In this document: positions 51,572-60,243 of the stretch, in pieces
Numbering within the stretch: the first letter of the stretch is position 1
How the letters are laid out: every line of letters begins with the position of its first letter
From: JBBRHQ01 sp963738305
GTDB lineage: Bacteria; Actinomycetota; Thermoleophilia; Solirubrobacterales; 70-9
Length of the DNA: 64,000 bases
Assembly (NCBI GenBank): GCA_963738305.1
Contig: CAVTVU010000001.1
Span: 496,001-560,000, forward strand
Direction: 5' to 3'
Position numbers and translations under genes: made by a program
The notes under the pieces: model-generated
Database searches by the model: none
Seen by the model: only the letters and a program-made list of their open reading frames with translations
What the model was told of the DNA's origin: nothing

Positions 51572-53695
51572 GTGAGCGCGGCGCAGACCCAGACGGCACT
51601 TCCCACCGGCGCCTTCGAGGGGGTCGTCGCCGTCCACCACGAGATCTTCCGCTCTCCCGAGGACGGCTTCGCGGTCCTGGAGGTGGTCTCCGAGGAGAGC
51701 GGCGAGGAGTTCACGGTGGCCGGTCCGGTCGGGCACCTGCGGCCTGGGGAACGGGCCGAGCTGCAGGGCGAGTGGCAGGAGCACTCGCGCTACGGCCCCC
51801 AGGTCAGAGCGCTCGGGGCGCGGCCGATCGACCCAGCCGACCGCGAGGGCCAGATCGCCTACCTGACCTCGCTGCGTCACATCGGCCCGGCCCGCGCCGA
51901 GCGCCTTCGCGACGACTACGGGGCGGCGGTCCTCGACGCGATCGCGGCCGACCCCGTCGGGACCTTTCAGGCGCTGAGCGGCGTCAGCCGGCGCCAGGCC
52001 GAGGCCGCGGCCGAATCCTGGCACTCGAGCCGTGCCGTCCGCGACCTCCACGTCCTTCTCGCCCCGCACGGGCTGGCCCACCTGGCGGCGCCGATCCACG
52101 CCCGGTTCGGCGCCGACGCAATGCGTGTCCTGCACGAGGACCCCTACTCCCTGACCGAGGTGGACGGCGTCGGCTTCGCCCGCGCCGACGCGATCGCGCT
52201 GGCCGCCGACGTGCCACGCGAGTCCGACCGCCGCGCCCAGGCCGCCGCCGCCTACCTCCTTGGCGAGGCCGAGCGCCAGGGCCACACCTTTCTGCCGGCC
52301 GCCGAATTGCGCCGCCGCGCCGCCGATCTGCTCGGGACCGACCCCGACCCTGACGTCCTCGCCGGCGCCCCCGGCCTGCTGCTGGAGGAGAGTCGCCTCT
52401 ACCGCGAGCCCACGCACGCCTCGGAGCTGCGCTGCGCCGAGACCCTGCTGGCCCGGGCCGGGGCCGCGGCGACTATCGAGCACTCAGCCGGGGCAGAACC
52501 GCGCCACGGGCTGACCGCCGAGCAGTGGCATGCCGTCGCCGGTGCCTTCGGCTCTCGCCTCTCGGTGATCACCGGCGGGCCGGGGGTCGGCAAGACCGTC
52601 TGCACCAGGGCGATCGTCGCCGAGGCGGCGGAGGTCGGTGTCGAGGTGGCGCTGTGCGCGCCGACCGGCCGCGCCGCCCGACGGCTCGAGGAGGCGACCG
52701 GGCACAGCGCGATGACGATCCACCGGCTGGTCGAATGGATGCCAGGGCGGGAGCCACGCTATCGCCCGAGCCATCCCCTGCCGGTCGAGCTGGTGGTCGT
52801 CGACGAGTCCTCGATGCTGAATCTGCGTCTCGCCGAAGTGCTGCTCGGGGCACTGGCGGAGTCCACACACATCGTCCTCGTCGGCGACGCCGACCAGCTC
52901 CCCCCGATCGGCGCCGGCAAGCCCTTCGACGACCTGATCGCCGCGAGGATCGTCCCGGTGACTCGTCTGTACCACATCTTCCGCCAGGCGGCGCGCTCGA
53001 TGATCACCACCGCCGCCCACGCGATCAACGAGGGTCGGGTGCCGTCCATGGCACCCGAGCCAGGGCAGGAGCATGACTTCTACTTCCTCGAGCGGGTGGC
53101 GCCCGAGCGGGCCGTCGAGGCTGTGGTCGAGGTGGTCTCCGAGCGGGTGGCCGAGGGGCTCGGCTTCGACCCCATCCGAGAGGTCCAGGTGCTGGCGCCG
53201 ATGTACCGCACGGCGGTCGGGATCGACGCGCTGAACGAGCGACTGGCGCGTCGGCTCAATCCCGCCGGGCAGCCGGCGCTGAACGAGCGCTTCCGGATCG
53301 GCGACCGGCTGATCCAGACCCGGAACTCGCACGAGCTGGGGCTGATGAACGGCTCGATCTGCTTCCTGGTCTCCGACGATCCCGAGGAGGAGGCGGTCGT
53401 TCTGGAGACCGACGACGGCGGCTCGCTCGTCGTCCCCTACGAGGAGACCGCGACCCTGCGCCTCGCCTATGCGATCTCCGTCCACAAGTCGCAGGGATGC
53501 GAGGTGCCGGTGGTCGTCTGCGTCTGCCACCGCTCGCACTCGCGGATGCTGACCCGCCCGCTCCTCTACACGGCGGTCACGCGTGCGCGGAGCGCCTGCG
53601 TGCTGATCGGCGATCATGGCGCGCTCGAGCTTGCCGTGAAGCGCGATGACGGCGGTCGGCGACATTCCGGGCTGAGGGAGCGCCTGGCGGCCTAG
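51572..53695 (+). CDS. recD2: RecD2-type ATP-dependent DNA helicase
   Basis: A 707-residue protein from GTG 51572. The N-terminal OB-like and helix-hairpin-helix region (TSLRHIGPARAERLRDDYGA; VDGVGFARADAIAL) is diagnostic of RecD2. The helicase core follows with ITGGPGVGKTVCTRAIV (Walker A, about 330-346), VVVDESSMLNLRLAEVL (Walker B), LVGDADQLPPIGAGKPFDDL and the C-terminal AYAISVHKSQGCEVPVVVCV / LLYTAVTRAR motifs. It unwinds DNA 5' to 3' and takes part in repair, working without RecBC. The last 119 bp overlap the convergent acyltransferase frame. Confidence 0.94.
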   Translation: MSAAQTQTALPTGAFEGVVAVHHEIFRSPEDGFAVLEVVSEESGEEFTVAGPVGHLRPGERAELQGEWQEHSRYGPQVRALGARPIDPADREGQIAYLTSLRHIGPARAERLRDDYGAAVLDAIAADPVGTFQALSGVSRRQAEAAAESWHSSRAVRDLHVLLAPHGLAHLAAPIHARFGADAMRVLHEDPYSLTEVDGVGFARADAIALAADVPRESDRRAQAAAAYLLGEAERQGHTFLPAAELRRRAADLLGTDPDPDVLAGAPGLLLEESRLYREPTHASELRCAETLLARAGAAATIEHSAGAEPRHGLTAEQWHAVAGAFGSRLSVITGGPGVGKTVCTRAIVAEAAEVGVEVALCAPTGRAARRLEEATGHSAMTIHRLVEWMPGREPRYRPSHPLPVELVVVDESSMLNLRLAEVLLGALAESTHIVLVGDADQLPPIGAGKPFDDLIAARIVPVTRLYHIFRQAARSMITTAAHAINEGRVPSMAPEPGQEHDFYFLERVAPERAVEAVVEVVSERVAEGLGFDPIREVQVLAPMYRTAVGIDALNERLARRLNPAGQPALNERFRIGDRLIQTRNSHELGLMNGSICFLVSDDPEEEAVVLETDDGGSLVVPYEETATLRLAYAISVHKSQGCEVPVVVCVCHRSHSRMLTRPLLYTAVTRARSACVLIGDHGALELAVKRDDGGRRHSGLRERLAA

Positions 53696-55544
53696 CATCC
53701 TCGCGGTGGTGCCCGGCCGGGCGCGCCTTTCGACGGCCGAGGACCGCGAGCACGTCGTGGGCAACGAGGCGGGCGTAGGCGTGCGCGCCCTTCGGGGTCA
53801 GGTGGATGCCGTCCCAGGTGTAGCCGCTGCGCCCGGCGATCGCGTGCCAGTTGATCAGGCTGGTGTGGGGCAATTCCTTCGCCGCCTCCAGCAGGGCCGA
53901 GTTGGACTCCGACTCCCAGCTCACCGGCGCCTCGTCGTTGATCAGGAAGAGGTGCCCGCCGACATCTCGGCTGTAGTGGTGGAAGGCCGCCATGTCGTCC
54001 GAGTAGAGCGGCCCGTTGTTGCCCATCTGGATCACCAGGGCGTCGGGATGGCGGTGATTGGCGCGCAGCTTGTGGACGAGCTTGACGAAGTCCTTCGCCT
54101 GGCGTCCCAAGCGGGCGTTCATCGAGAAGCGCGACCCGAGCCGCGCAGCGAGCTGGTCGCGGGCGCCGATCATCACCGAGTCGCCGATCGCGATGATCCG
54201 CGGCGGCTTGCCGCTGAGGCGCGGGACGCCCGGCGCCGGCGCCGGGCTGCGGTCCGGCGGCGCGTGGCTCCTCCCACTACCGCGGTAGCCGACCTTGACA
54301 ACGGCCGACTCCGCGGTGGACGCGGCAGCGGCCCCCGGCGCGAGGTGCCCGCCGCCGCTGGAGACCATTCCGCTCCAGCCGATCACCACGACCACAGCCA
54401 GCACCGCCGCCGCCAGCACCGGCCTGGTCAGCCTGCCCCAGCCGCGCGGCAGTTTCGGCAACCGCCCGCCGCTGGCGAAGGGCCGTTCGACGAAGCGGTA
54501 GGAGAGATCGGAGAGAGCGAGCACGGCCAATAGCTGGAGCGGCACCAGCACGCCCTTCGGCATCGAGACGTCGATCCCCGGGCGGGTGAGGGCGAGCACC
54601 GGCCAGTGCCAGAGGTAAAAGCTGTAGCTGCGCAGCCCGAGCCAGACCGCGGGCGGTTGGGCCAGCAACCCGCCGAGCCTCGCCGCCGGGTGCGCGAGCA
54701 CCGCCATGAGCAAGGCGGTGAAGAGCGCCAGCCAGAGGTAGCCGCCGTGGTACAGGGCGAGGTCGTAGTCGTGCACGCGCAGGAAGCTGAGGACGACGAA
54801 GGCACAGGCAAAGACGCCGACCACGTCGAGCACCGGCCCGGCCCACCGTCCCGGCGTTCCGCGGCGGAGCTCCAGCGGACTCCAGACGAGCGCCAGCGCG
54901 ACCCCGGCCAGGAGGCCAACGGCATGGGTGTCGGTGCCGTAATAGACGCGCGAGACCGCGGTGCCCGGCTCGAAGAGGATCCAGGCCAGCGCCACCGAGG
55001 CGAGAGCCCCGGCGAGGACCCCGACCAGCAGCCTGCGGCGACCGAACAGGGACATTCCGCCGGCGAAGACGAGCGGCCAGAAGAGGTAGAACTGCTCCTC
55101 GACCGAAAGTGACCAGAGGTGGCGGAAGAGCGAGGGGCGCTGGAAGGTCTCGAAGTAGGACTGGTGGGCGAAGATGAAGTGCCAGTTGGCGAAGTAGCCC
55201 AGCGAGGAAATCGCATCGCCCCGTAGCTGGGGCATCTGCTCGGGGATGACGATCGCCGCCACGACCATCGTCACCGCGATCAGGACGCCGACAGCGGGCA
55301 GCAGCCGCCGGGCCCGGCGCACCCAGAACCTCCACAGGCTCACCTTTCCGGCTCTGCGGAACTCGCTCAGCAGGAGCGAGGTGATCAGGTAGCCGCTGAT
55401 CACGAAGAAGACGTCGACGCCGAGGAAGCCGCCCGGCATCCAGCCCACCCCGGCGTGGTAGAGGAAGACGGCCAGGACCGCGATCGCGCGCAGCGCGTCG
55501 ATTCCCGGCATGTAGGGGAGGCGGTTGTCCTGGGGTCTGCTCAT
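53577..55544 (-). CDS. Acyltransferase 3 (OafA-like) with C-terminal SGNH domain
   Basis: A protein of ~655 residues from ATG 55544. The membrane acyltransferase-3 part has GIDALRAIAVLAVFLYHAGV (catalytic-region His), GGFLGVDVFFVISGYLIT, SLSVEEQFYLFWPLVF and ~10 helices. The C-terminal periplasmic SGNH-like domain has IIAIGDSVMIGARDQLAARL (Ser block), QMGNNGPLYSDD and DGIHLTPKGAHAYA (Asp/His). Such proteins O-acetylate surface glycans. The final ~45 residues are Arg-rich and antisense to recD2, so the true end was probably near 53700 and the frame may have lost its stop. Confidence 0.88.
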   Translation of the reverse strand: MSRPQDNRLPYMPGIDALRAIAVLAVFLYHAGVGWMPGGFLGVDVFFVISGYLITSLLLSEFRRAGKVSLWRFWVRRARRLLPAVGVLIAVTMVVAAIVIPEQMPQLRGDAISSLGYFANWHFIFAHQSYFETFQRPSLFRHLWSLSVEEQFYLFWPLVFAGGMSLFGRRRLLVGVLAGALASVALAWILFEPGTAVSRVYYGTDTHAVGLLAGVALALVWSPLELRRGTPGRWAGPVLDVVGVFACAFVVLSFLRVHDYDLALYHGGYLWLALFTALLMAVLAHPAARLGGLLAQPPAVWLGLRSYSFYLWHWPVLALTRPGIDVSMPKGVLVPLQLLAVLALSDLSYRFVERPFASGGRLPKLPRGWGRLTRPVLAAAVLAVVVVIGWSGMVSSGGGHLAPGAAAASTAESAVVKVGYRGSGRSHAPPDRSPAPAPGVPRLSGKPPRIIAIGDSVMIGARDQLAARLGSRFSMNARLGRQAKDFVKLVHKLRANHRHPDALVIQMGNNGPLYSDDMAAFHHYSRDVGGHLFLINDEAPVSWESESNSALLEAAKELPHTSLINWHAIAGRSGYTWDGIHLTPKGAHAYARLVAHDVLAVLGRRKARPAGHHREDARPPGAPSARNVADRRHRASRQARARHDRRSARRRSAHA

Positions 55545-55740
55545 CGGGCGCTGTTTGTCTCTTCGGCAGCGGGCGGGGGAACCTCAGGGTACGCCGTGCC
55601 TGAAGGCGCCGTTGCAGGGGCGCTGGCGAGGCGGCTCTTACGGAATTCCTAGCTCTCTCACATGCCGACTTCAGGCGCGGGACCCACGATCAACCCAGGC
55701 CGGCCACGTGCCGGGTAGATCGAAACGAAACGAGGCAGTC

Positions 55741-56433
55741 ATGAGCAGAGGAAAGGTCGCGGTACTGGTCGCAGCCGGTGCGCTGGCCACGACGGGGACA
55801 GCGCTCGCGGCGAGCGGCGGCGGCCCGGCGGGCGACGTGTACGGCGGCGGGCAGGACGAGTTCGCGAAGGACCTCGCCGGAGAGCTGGGAGTGAGCCAGT
55901 CGAAGGTGGAGACCGCCCTCCAGGACGTCGCCGACCAGCAGCAAGCGGAGCGGACCCGGGACTTCGCCGGTAGCCTCGCCGCGCAGCTTGACGGGGTGAG
56001 CGTCGACGACATCGTCTCAATCCTCGACGAGCAGCAGCAGAAGCTCTCCGAGGAGATGAAGAGCGGGCCCCCCGCGGCTCCGAAGGCCGACCAGCGGGCC
56101 AACCCCGAGGACGGCCCGTTGGTCGCCGCGCTGGCCGAGGGCCTGGGCAAGAGCAAGTCGGAGATCGCCGCCGCGCTCGATGCGGCCGGCAAGGCCGAGG
56201 CGGCCACCCACCGCAAGGAGATGCTCGACCAGCTCGACCAGGCGGTGAGCGACGGCAAGCTGAGCGAGGCTCAGGCGGAGCAGATCCGAAAGCAGATCGA
56301 GAGTGGTCCGCCGTCGGGCGGCCCGGGAGGGCCGGGTGGACGTCCCCCGCTCGGTGGTTCGGCGCTGGGCGGGATGCCCCGCCTCGGCGGCGTCCCCGGC
56401 CCCGGGGCACCCGGCGGTCCGGGCGGCTTTTAG
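55741..56433 (+). CDS. Secreted helical-repeat protein with Gly/Pro tail
   Basis: A 230-residue protein from ATG 55741. The signal peptide (KVAVLVAAGALATTGTALAA) precedes two related helical units (EFAKDLAGELGVSQSKVETA and PLVAALAEGLGKSKSEIAAA). Each has the form LA..LG.S.S.V..AL, as in small secreted actinobacterial proteins of unknown role. A Gln/Glu-rich helix and a GGP-rich tail follow. There are no cysteines. It may be an envelope or extracellular structural protein. Confidence 0.72.
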   Translation: MSRGKVAVLVAAGALATTGTALAASGGGPAGDVYGGGQDEFAKDLAGELGVSQSKVETALQDVADQQQAERTRDFAGSLAAQLDGVSVDDIVSILDEQQQKLSEEMKSGPPAAPKADQRANPEDGPLVAALAEGLGKSKSEIAAALDAAGKAEAATHRKEMLDQLDQAVSDGKLSEAQAEQIRKQIESGPPSGGPGGPGGRPPLGGSALGGMPRLGGVPGPGAPGGPGGF

Positions 56434-56559
56434 GCCAACTCGTCCACGCCTCCCCGGCCGGCGGTGGTCCAGCCACCGCCGGCCGGCCTCGGCACCGAGG
56501 AGAGGTCACGCCGCGACTCGACTCTTGTTCGAGCCCCCGATAGGCTGCGGCCCGTGGGA

Positions 56560-57003
56560 ATGCTCGAGGCCGACCGCAGCGTGGAGATCGAGGCCCCGCT
56601 GGCACGCTGCTACGAGATCATCACCGATCTCGACACGACCCCCGAATGGCAGGATTCGATGATCTCGCTCGAGGTGCTCGAGCGCGACGGCGAGGGCCAC
56701 GCGGTCCTCGTCGAAACCGTTTCCGATGCCAAGGTCAAGCAGGTCACCTCCCGGATCAGCTTCACCTACCACCCGCCCGACGAGATGCGCTGGGAGCAGG
56801 AGAAGGGCGAGCTGAAGAAGCTCCGCGGCTGGTGGAAGCTCGAGCCGCTCGACGAGCAGCGCACCCGCGCGACGTACGCCTTGCGGGCCGACCCCGGCAT
56901 GGTCCTGGGGATGCTGCTGCGCGGCCCGGTGGAAGGCAAGGTCAAGGAGTTCCTCACGAAGGACGCGGCCGAGGGCCTGAAGCGCCAGGCAGAGGCAGGC
57001 TGA
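56560..57003 (+). CDS. SRPBCC-family polyketide-cyclase-like protein
   Basis: A 147-residue START-like protein from ATG 56560 (GTG 56554 is possible). The opening ADRSVEIEAPLARCYEIITD and LDTTPEWQDSMISLEVLERD, then RISFTYHPPDEMRWEQEKGE and a C-terminal helix, match actinobacterial cyclase/dehydrase-like proteins. It has a hydrophobic ligand cavity by family. The ligand is unknown. Confidence 0.88.
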   Translation: MLEADRSVEIEAPLARCYEIITDLDTTPEWQDSMISLEVLERDGEGHAVLVETVSDAKVKQVTSRISFTYHPPDEMRWEQEKGELKKLRGWWKLEPLDEQRTRATYALRADPGMVLGMLLRGPVEGKVKEFLTKDAAEGLKRQAEAG

Positions 57004-57052
57004 GATCAGGTCGGCGATCCCCCTTCTCTCGGATCGCCATCCCGCGGTACGG

Positions 57053-57400
57053 GTGGGGTTGGTGCTCAGCGGGCCGGTCCTCTTCGGCCTGATCTGCGGC
57101 TTTCTCCTGGGGATCTCCGAAACGGCCTATCTAATCGCCTCGATCCTCGCCATTCTCGGCGGGTTCTTCGCCGGCTACGAGCACGAGGGTGGCCGGGACG
57201 GCGCGCTGCGAGGGTTGATCGGCGGGACCCTCTTCGGCAGCTTCATCCTGATCGGGCACGAGATCCACGGGCACGAGCCGAAGGCCGACCTCCCTCATCC
57301 CGCAGTCCTGCTGATCCTCGTCACCGCGGCATTCGGGACGATCCTCGGAGCGATCGGCGGGCGCGTCCGGAGGCGGGCCGAGGCCGCCGCGGCAACCTGA
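57053..57400 (+). CDS. Small three-helix membrane protein
   Basis: A 115-residue protein from GTG 57053. It has hydrophobic stretches SGPVLFGLICGFLLGISETA, YLIASILAILGGFFAGY and a third near the C-terminus (PAVLLILVTAAFGTILGAIG). Between them are glycine-rich turns and a His-rich loop (GHEIHGHEPKADLPHP) that could bind metal. No family was recognised. It follows the SRPBCC gene by about 50 bp. Confidence 0.65.
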   Translation: MGLVLSGPVLFGLICGFLLGISETAYLIASILAILGGFFAGYEHEGGRDGALRGLIGGTLFGSFILIGHEIHGHEPKADLPHPAVLLILVTAAFGTILGAIGGRVRRRAEAAAAT

Positions 57401-57416
57401 GCGGGTAGACGACCGA

Positions 57417-57980
57417 ATGGGCACGCTGATCGTCAGTGAGTTCATCACCCTGGACGGGGTGATGGAAGCCCCGGGCGGCGAGGCGGGCCATCCCCACTCC
57501 GGGTGGGTCTTCGATTTCATGGGTCCCGAGCAGGAGCAGTACAAGCTCGGCGAGGTGCTCGACGCTGACGCGCACCTGCTGGGACGGGTGACCTACGAGT
57601 CGTTCGCCGGCGCCTGGCCCCAGCGAAAGGGCGAGTTCGCAGAGAAGGTCAACTCGATGCCCAAATACGTCGTCTCATCCACCCTTTCAGAGCCGCTCGG
57701 GTGGGAGAACACGAACCTGCTGCAGGGCGAGCTTGCCCCGGCCGTAGAGGAGCTGAAGCAGCGCCACGAGGGGCCGATCCTGGTCGCGGGAAGCGCGACC
57801 CTCGTGCACTCGCTGTTGGAGCAGGACCTGGTCGACGAGCTTCGCCTGATGGTCTTCCCGGTGATCGTCGGTGGCGGCAAGCGCCCCTTCCCCGACTCGC
57901 ACCTGCGCAAGGCGTTCAGGCTGACCGACAGCCGCAGCTTCGATTCGGGCGTGACCGTCCAGTGCTACGAGCCGGCCTGA
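57417..57980 (+). CDS. Dihydrofolate reductase/RibD C-terminal-like family protein
   Basis: A 187-residue protein from ATG 57417. The motifs VSEFITLDGVMEAPGG, HLLGRVTYESFAGAWP, PKYVVSSTLSEPLGWENTNL and ILVAGSATLVHSLLEQDLVD (NADP site) are those of the YyaP/RibD-C reductase family, which is DHFR-like in fold but usually of unknown substrate. It overlaps the convergent gene at 57965 by 16 bp. Confidence 0.9.
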   Translation: MGTLIVSEFITLDGVMEAPGGEAGHPHSGWVFDFMGPEQEQYKLGEVLDADAHLLGRVTYESFAGAWPQRKGEFAEKVNSMPKYVVSSTLSEPLGWENTNLLQGELAPAVEELKQRHEGPILVAGSATLVHSLLEQDLVDELRLMVFPVIVGGGKRPFPDSHLRKAFRLTDSRSFDSGVTVQCYEPA

Positions 57981-58705
57981 GCCCGGCGCTCCACCCGCTC
58001 CTTGATCCCGAGCAGCATCCTTCGCTCCATCACGAAATGGGGAATCTCGAGCAGGGTCGCGTAGGCGATCAGCAGCGGCTTGCGCGGCGTGCGCCCGCGG
58101 GCCAGCAGCCTGGTTCGCCGATCGCCCTCCGGCTCGAGCACGAAGGCCCCCCAGCCCTCGATGCCGAAGGCGCGGCCCGGCTCGAACAGGGTCACATCGA
58201 GGCCGGAGGCTGGGTGCAGCATGATCGTCTCCCCCACCTCCCGGTCCTGCCACTCGGGATGGATCTCGTCGGCGTTTCGCATCCCGCAGCCGGCCAGGTT
58301 CTCGAGCCATTCGTAGCTGTAGAAGCCGCCCCGCTCCTGCCCGAGCTGGGCGAGCCAAGGCCAGACCTCATCCGGCGGCGCGAGGATCGTCACGGCGCGG
58401 GTGGTCTGCATCAGGGGTTCGGGCTCGAGCTCGTCGCCGGGGAGCGCCATCCGGGTCTCCTCTGGGCGCGCGCCCCAGCTGCGGATCAGCGGCCGGATCG
58501 CCAGCACGTACGCGAGCAGGGCGCCGGTCCCGAGCGCGGCGGCCGCACCCGGCAGGCGCCCGCGCAGCGCCCGTCGCGCCGTCTTCAGCACCGAGGCCAC
58601 CGCCAGCACCGCCAGCGCGACCGGCGCGCCCAGCATCACCCCGAACCCTTGCACCGCGCCCAGCGGCCCCACCTCGGCGTCCTCGGACCGGTTCGCGGCG
58701 CTCAC
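57965..58705 (-). CDS. Membrane-anchored SRPBCC-like protein
   Basis: A 246-residue protein from GTG 58705. Two hydrophobic helices (VMLGAPVALAVLAVASVL and AALGTGALLAYVLAIRPLI) are followed by a START-like domain beginning VTILAPPDEVWPWLAQLGQE and SYEWLENLAGCGMRNADEIH. This opening is typical of a frequent actinobacterial family of unknown role. The hydrophobic cavity suggests lipid binding. Confidence 0.82.
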   Translation of the reverse strand: MSAANRSEDAEVGPLGAVQGFGVMLGAPVALAVLAVASVLKTARRALRGRLPGAAAALGTGALLAYVLAIRPLIRSWGARPEETRMALPGDELEPEPLMQTTRAVTILAPPDEVWPWLAQLGQERGGFYSYEWLENLAGCGMRNADEIHPEWQDREVGETIMLHPASGLDVTLFEPGRAFGIEGWGAFVLEPEGDRRTRLLARGRTPRKPLLIAYATLLEIPHFVMERRMLLGIKERVERRAQAGS

Positions 58706-58730
58706 GGCCCGAGCCTACCCCGTGGCCCCA

Positions 58731-58783
58731 GCCGCCGAACTGCACGTTAGGCGCCCCATGGAGTCCTAACCTTGCGTTCGGCC
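58731..58783. repeat. Dispersed hairpin element, family 1, copy B
   Basis: A 53-bp element beginning GCCGCCGAACTGCACGTTAG and ending CCTAACCTTGCGTTCGGCC, nearly identical in its arms to copy A (30466-30519). It sits between the divergent genes 57965-58705 and 58885-59265. A further shared segment follows about 15 bp later (see copy C). Confidence 0.7.
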
Positions 58784-58884
58784 TCGGCAACCTTGCCCAG
58801 CCCTTTACCTGCCCCTGGTCAACGCTTGTCCCGCGGCCCCCTACGGTCGCCGCCGACCACACCCGAATCCCGGAGGAGTTCGCA

Positions 58885-59265
58885 ATGAGGCGAATCGTCC
58901 CACTTGCCGTGGCCGCAGCCATCGCCGTCCCGGCTGCAGGCGCTGGGCTGGCAGAGGCGGCCGGCTACAACAGCAGCGTCACCATCGGCTACGTCCGCGG
59001 CGGCCCCTACTTCGCCGGCAGGGTCGGCTCGAGTCAGGCCATCTGCGCCAAGCACCGGACGGTGACTGTCTATCGCAGGGCGGCCGGCGCCGACCCGGCG
59101 ATCGGCTCCGACACGACCAGCGCCGCCGGCAACTGGCGACTGAACCTGCGGCGACGCCCGCGGCCGGGCCACTACTACGCGAAAGCGAAGAGCCGCACGG
59201 TGGGAGGGGCAGGTGCCCCGACCGTCTGCCGCGCGGCGCGCTCGGCTGTTACCAGGGCCTCCTGA
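58885..59265 (+). CDS. Small secreted protein, possible Ig-like fold
   Basis: A 126-residue protein from ATG 58885 with CGGAGGAG upstream. The signal peptide (RIVPLAVAAAIAVPAAGAGL) precedes a basic beta-rich domain. YFAGRVGSSQAICAKHRTVT and VYRRAAGADPAIGSDTTSAA form a pattern like small Ig/carboxypeptidase-regulatory domains, with two cysteines (AICAK and TVCRA) likely bridged. The function is unknown. Confidence 0.75.
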   Translation: MRRIVPLAVAAAIAVPAAGAGLAEAAGYNSSVTIGYVRGGPYFAGRVGSSQAICAKHRTVTVYRRAAGADPAIGSDTTSAAGNWRLNLRRRPRPGHYYAKAKSRTVGGAGAPTVCRAARSAVTRAS

Positions 59266-59290
59266 GCTCGAGGCCGTACGTTGTGCGGCC

Positions 59291-59746
59291 ATGAGACCAG
59301 CGGCGATAATCGCGGTGGTGCTGATCGCCGCCGTGGGTTGCGGCGGGCAGGGGTCAACGGACCCCATGCCCACCGGTTCCGCCGGCGTCGAGGCGAGAAC
59401 CGCGGCCGGGCGAGAGCGACCGAAGCCCGAGCCGCCGCGCCAGGCAAAGGAGCCGCGTCGCCGCGCCAACTGCCCTGCCGGCGCGGCCAACTGCCGCAGC
59501 GCCGAGGGCACGATCATCTACGTCGAGCGGGTCGATCCGGACGGTGACGGGGACGCCCATTTCGTCCTGCTCAGCGACCAGAGCGTCACCGGCCCGGGGC
59601 TGAGCGTGATCGACGTGGAGAAGGGACTCCGTCCCCATCCATTGCCGGGAGTCGGCGACCGCGTCAGCGCCGCCGGGCCCGTCTACCGGGGCAGCTACGG
59701 CCAGCGCCAAATCCAGGCAACCGAGGTCTTCAGCGCGCCGGGTTAG
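59291..59746 (+). CDS. Lipoprotein of unknown function
   Basis: A 151-residue protein from ATG 59291. The signal MRPAAIIAVVLIAAVGCGGQ contains a lipobox (AVGC). After a basic Pro-rich linker (KPEPPRQAKEPRRRANCPAG, with a second cysteine pair), a beta-strand domain follows (IIYVERVDPDGDGDAHFVLL ... GVGDRVSAAGPVYRG). DPDGDGD resembles a calcium-binding loop. No family was recognised. Confidence 0.72.
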   Translation: MRPAAIIAVVLIAAVGCGGQGSTDPMPTGSAGVEARTAAGRERPKPEPPRQAKEPRRRANCPAGAANCRSAEGTIIYVERVDPDGDGDAHFVLLSDQSVTGPGLSVIDVEKGLRPHPLPGVGDRVSAAGPVYRGSYGQRQIQATEVFSAPG

Positions 59747-59951
59747 CGGAGCCGGGCCGGTCGGCCCTTTCCAGAGCCCCGATCCAATCCCCCCAACCCG
59801 TGCCCTGCGCACTCACCCGCGCCTCACCCTGCTACGGTGCGCGCGTTCGGTCGGACGGGGAGTCCGGCAAAGTCGTGTCTAGCGCTCGCAGTCGTTGCTT
59901 CAAGGGCATCCTCCGCGTTCGCAGCACAGAAATACGAGCATGGAGGAATGC

Positions 59952-60158
59952 ATGCCGACTGGAACTGTCAAGTGGTTCAGCGACGACAAGGGCTACGGGT
60001 TCATCACGCCCGATGACGGCTCGAAGGACGTCTTCGTGCACCACACCGCGATCGTCGGCGAGGGCTTCAGGTCCCTGACCGAGGGCTCCAAGGTCACCTA
60101 CGAGTCCGAGGACGGGCCGAAGGGACCGGCCGCCGCGAGCGTTCAGCAGACGTCCTAG
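59952..60158 (+). CDS. csp: Cold-shock protein (CspA family)
   Basis: A 68-residue OB-fold protein from ATG 59952 with TGGAGGAATGC just upstream. RNP1 is KGYGFITPDD and RNP2 DVFVHHTAI, preceded by GTVKWFSDD. It binds single-stranded RNA and DNA as an RNA chaperone. The 205-nt upstream region without a gene fits the long 5' leader typical of regulated csp genes. A strong terminator follows at 60181. Confidence 0.96.
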   Translation: MPTGTVKWFSDDKGYGFITPDDGSKDVFVHHTAIVGEGFRSLTEGSKVTYESEDGPKGPAAASVQQTS

Positions 60159-60180
60159 CGCCGAGAGCCTCGGACGTTCC

Positions 60181-60212
60181 GACGCCCGCCATCCGGCGGG
60201 CGTCGCATTTTC
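60181..60212 (+). terminator. Rho-independent terminator after csp
   Basis: A perfect 10-bp stem GACGCCCGCC/GGCGGGCGTC around ATCC, followed by GCATTTTCT. It starts 22 nt after the csp stop. A second GC-rich hairpin (60220-60243) follows and may end the convergent zinc-ribbon gene. Confidence 0.85.
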
Positions 60213-60243
60213 TGGGAAGCCCGCGCGGTTGGCGGAGCGGGCT

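Noticed and set aside
51572..53695. RecD2 gene as part of a RecBCD operon
   Set aside because: No recB or recC gene is present and the N-terminal helix-hairpin-helix region is that of stand-alone RecD2.
60220..60243. GCCCGC...GCGGGC hairpin as a single copy of the 67-bp repeat unit
   Set aside because: Only the segment AAGCCCGCGCGGT matches; the rest differs, so common descent is not supported.
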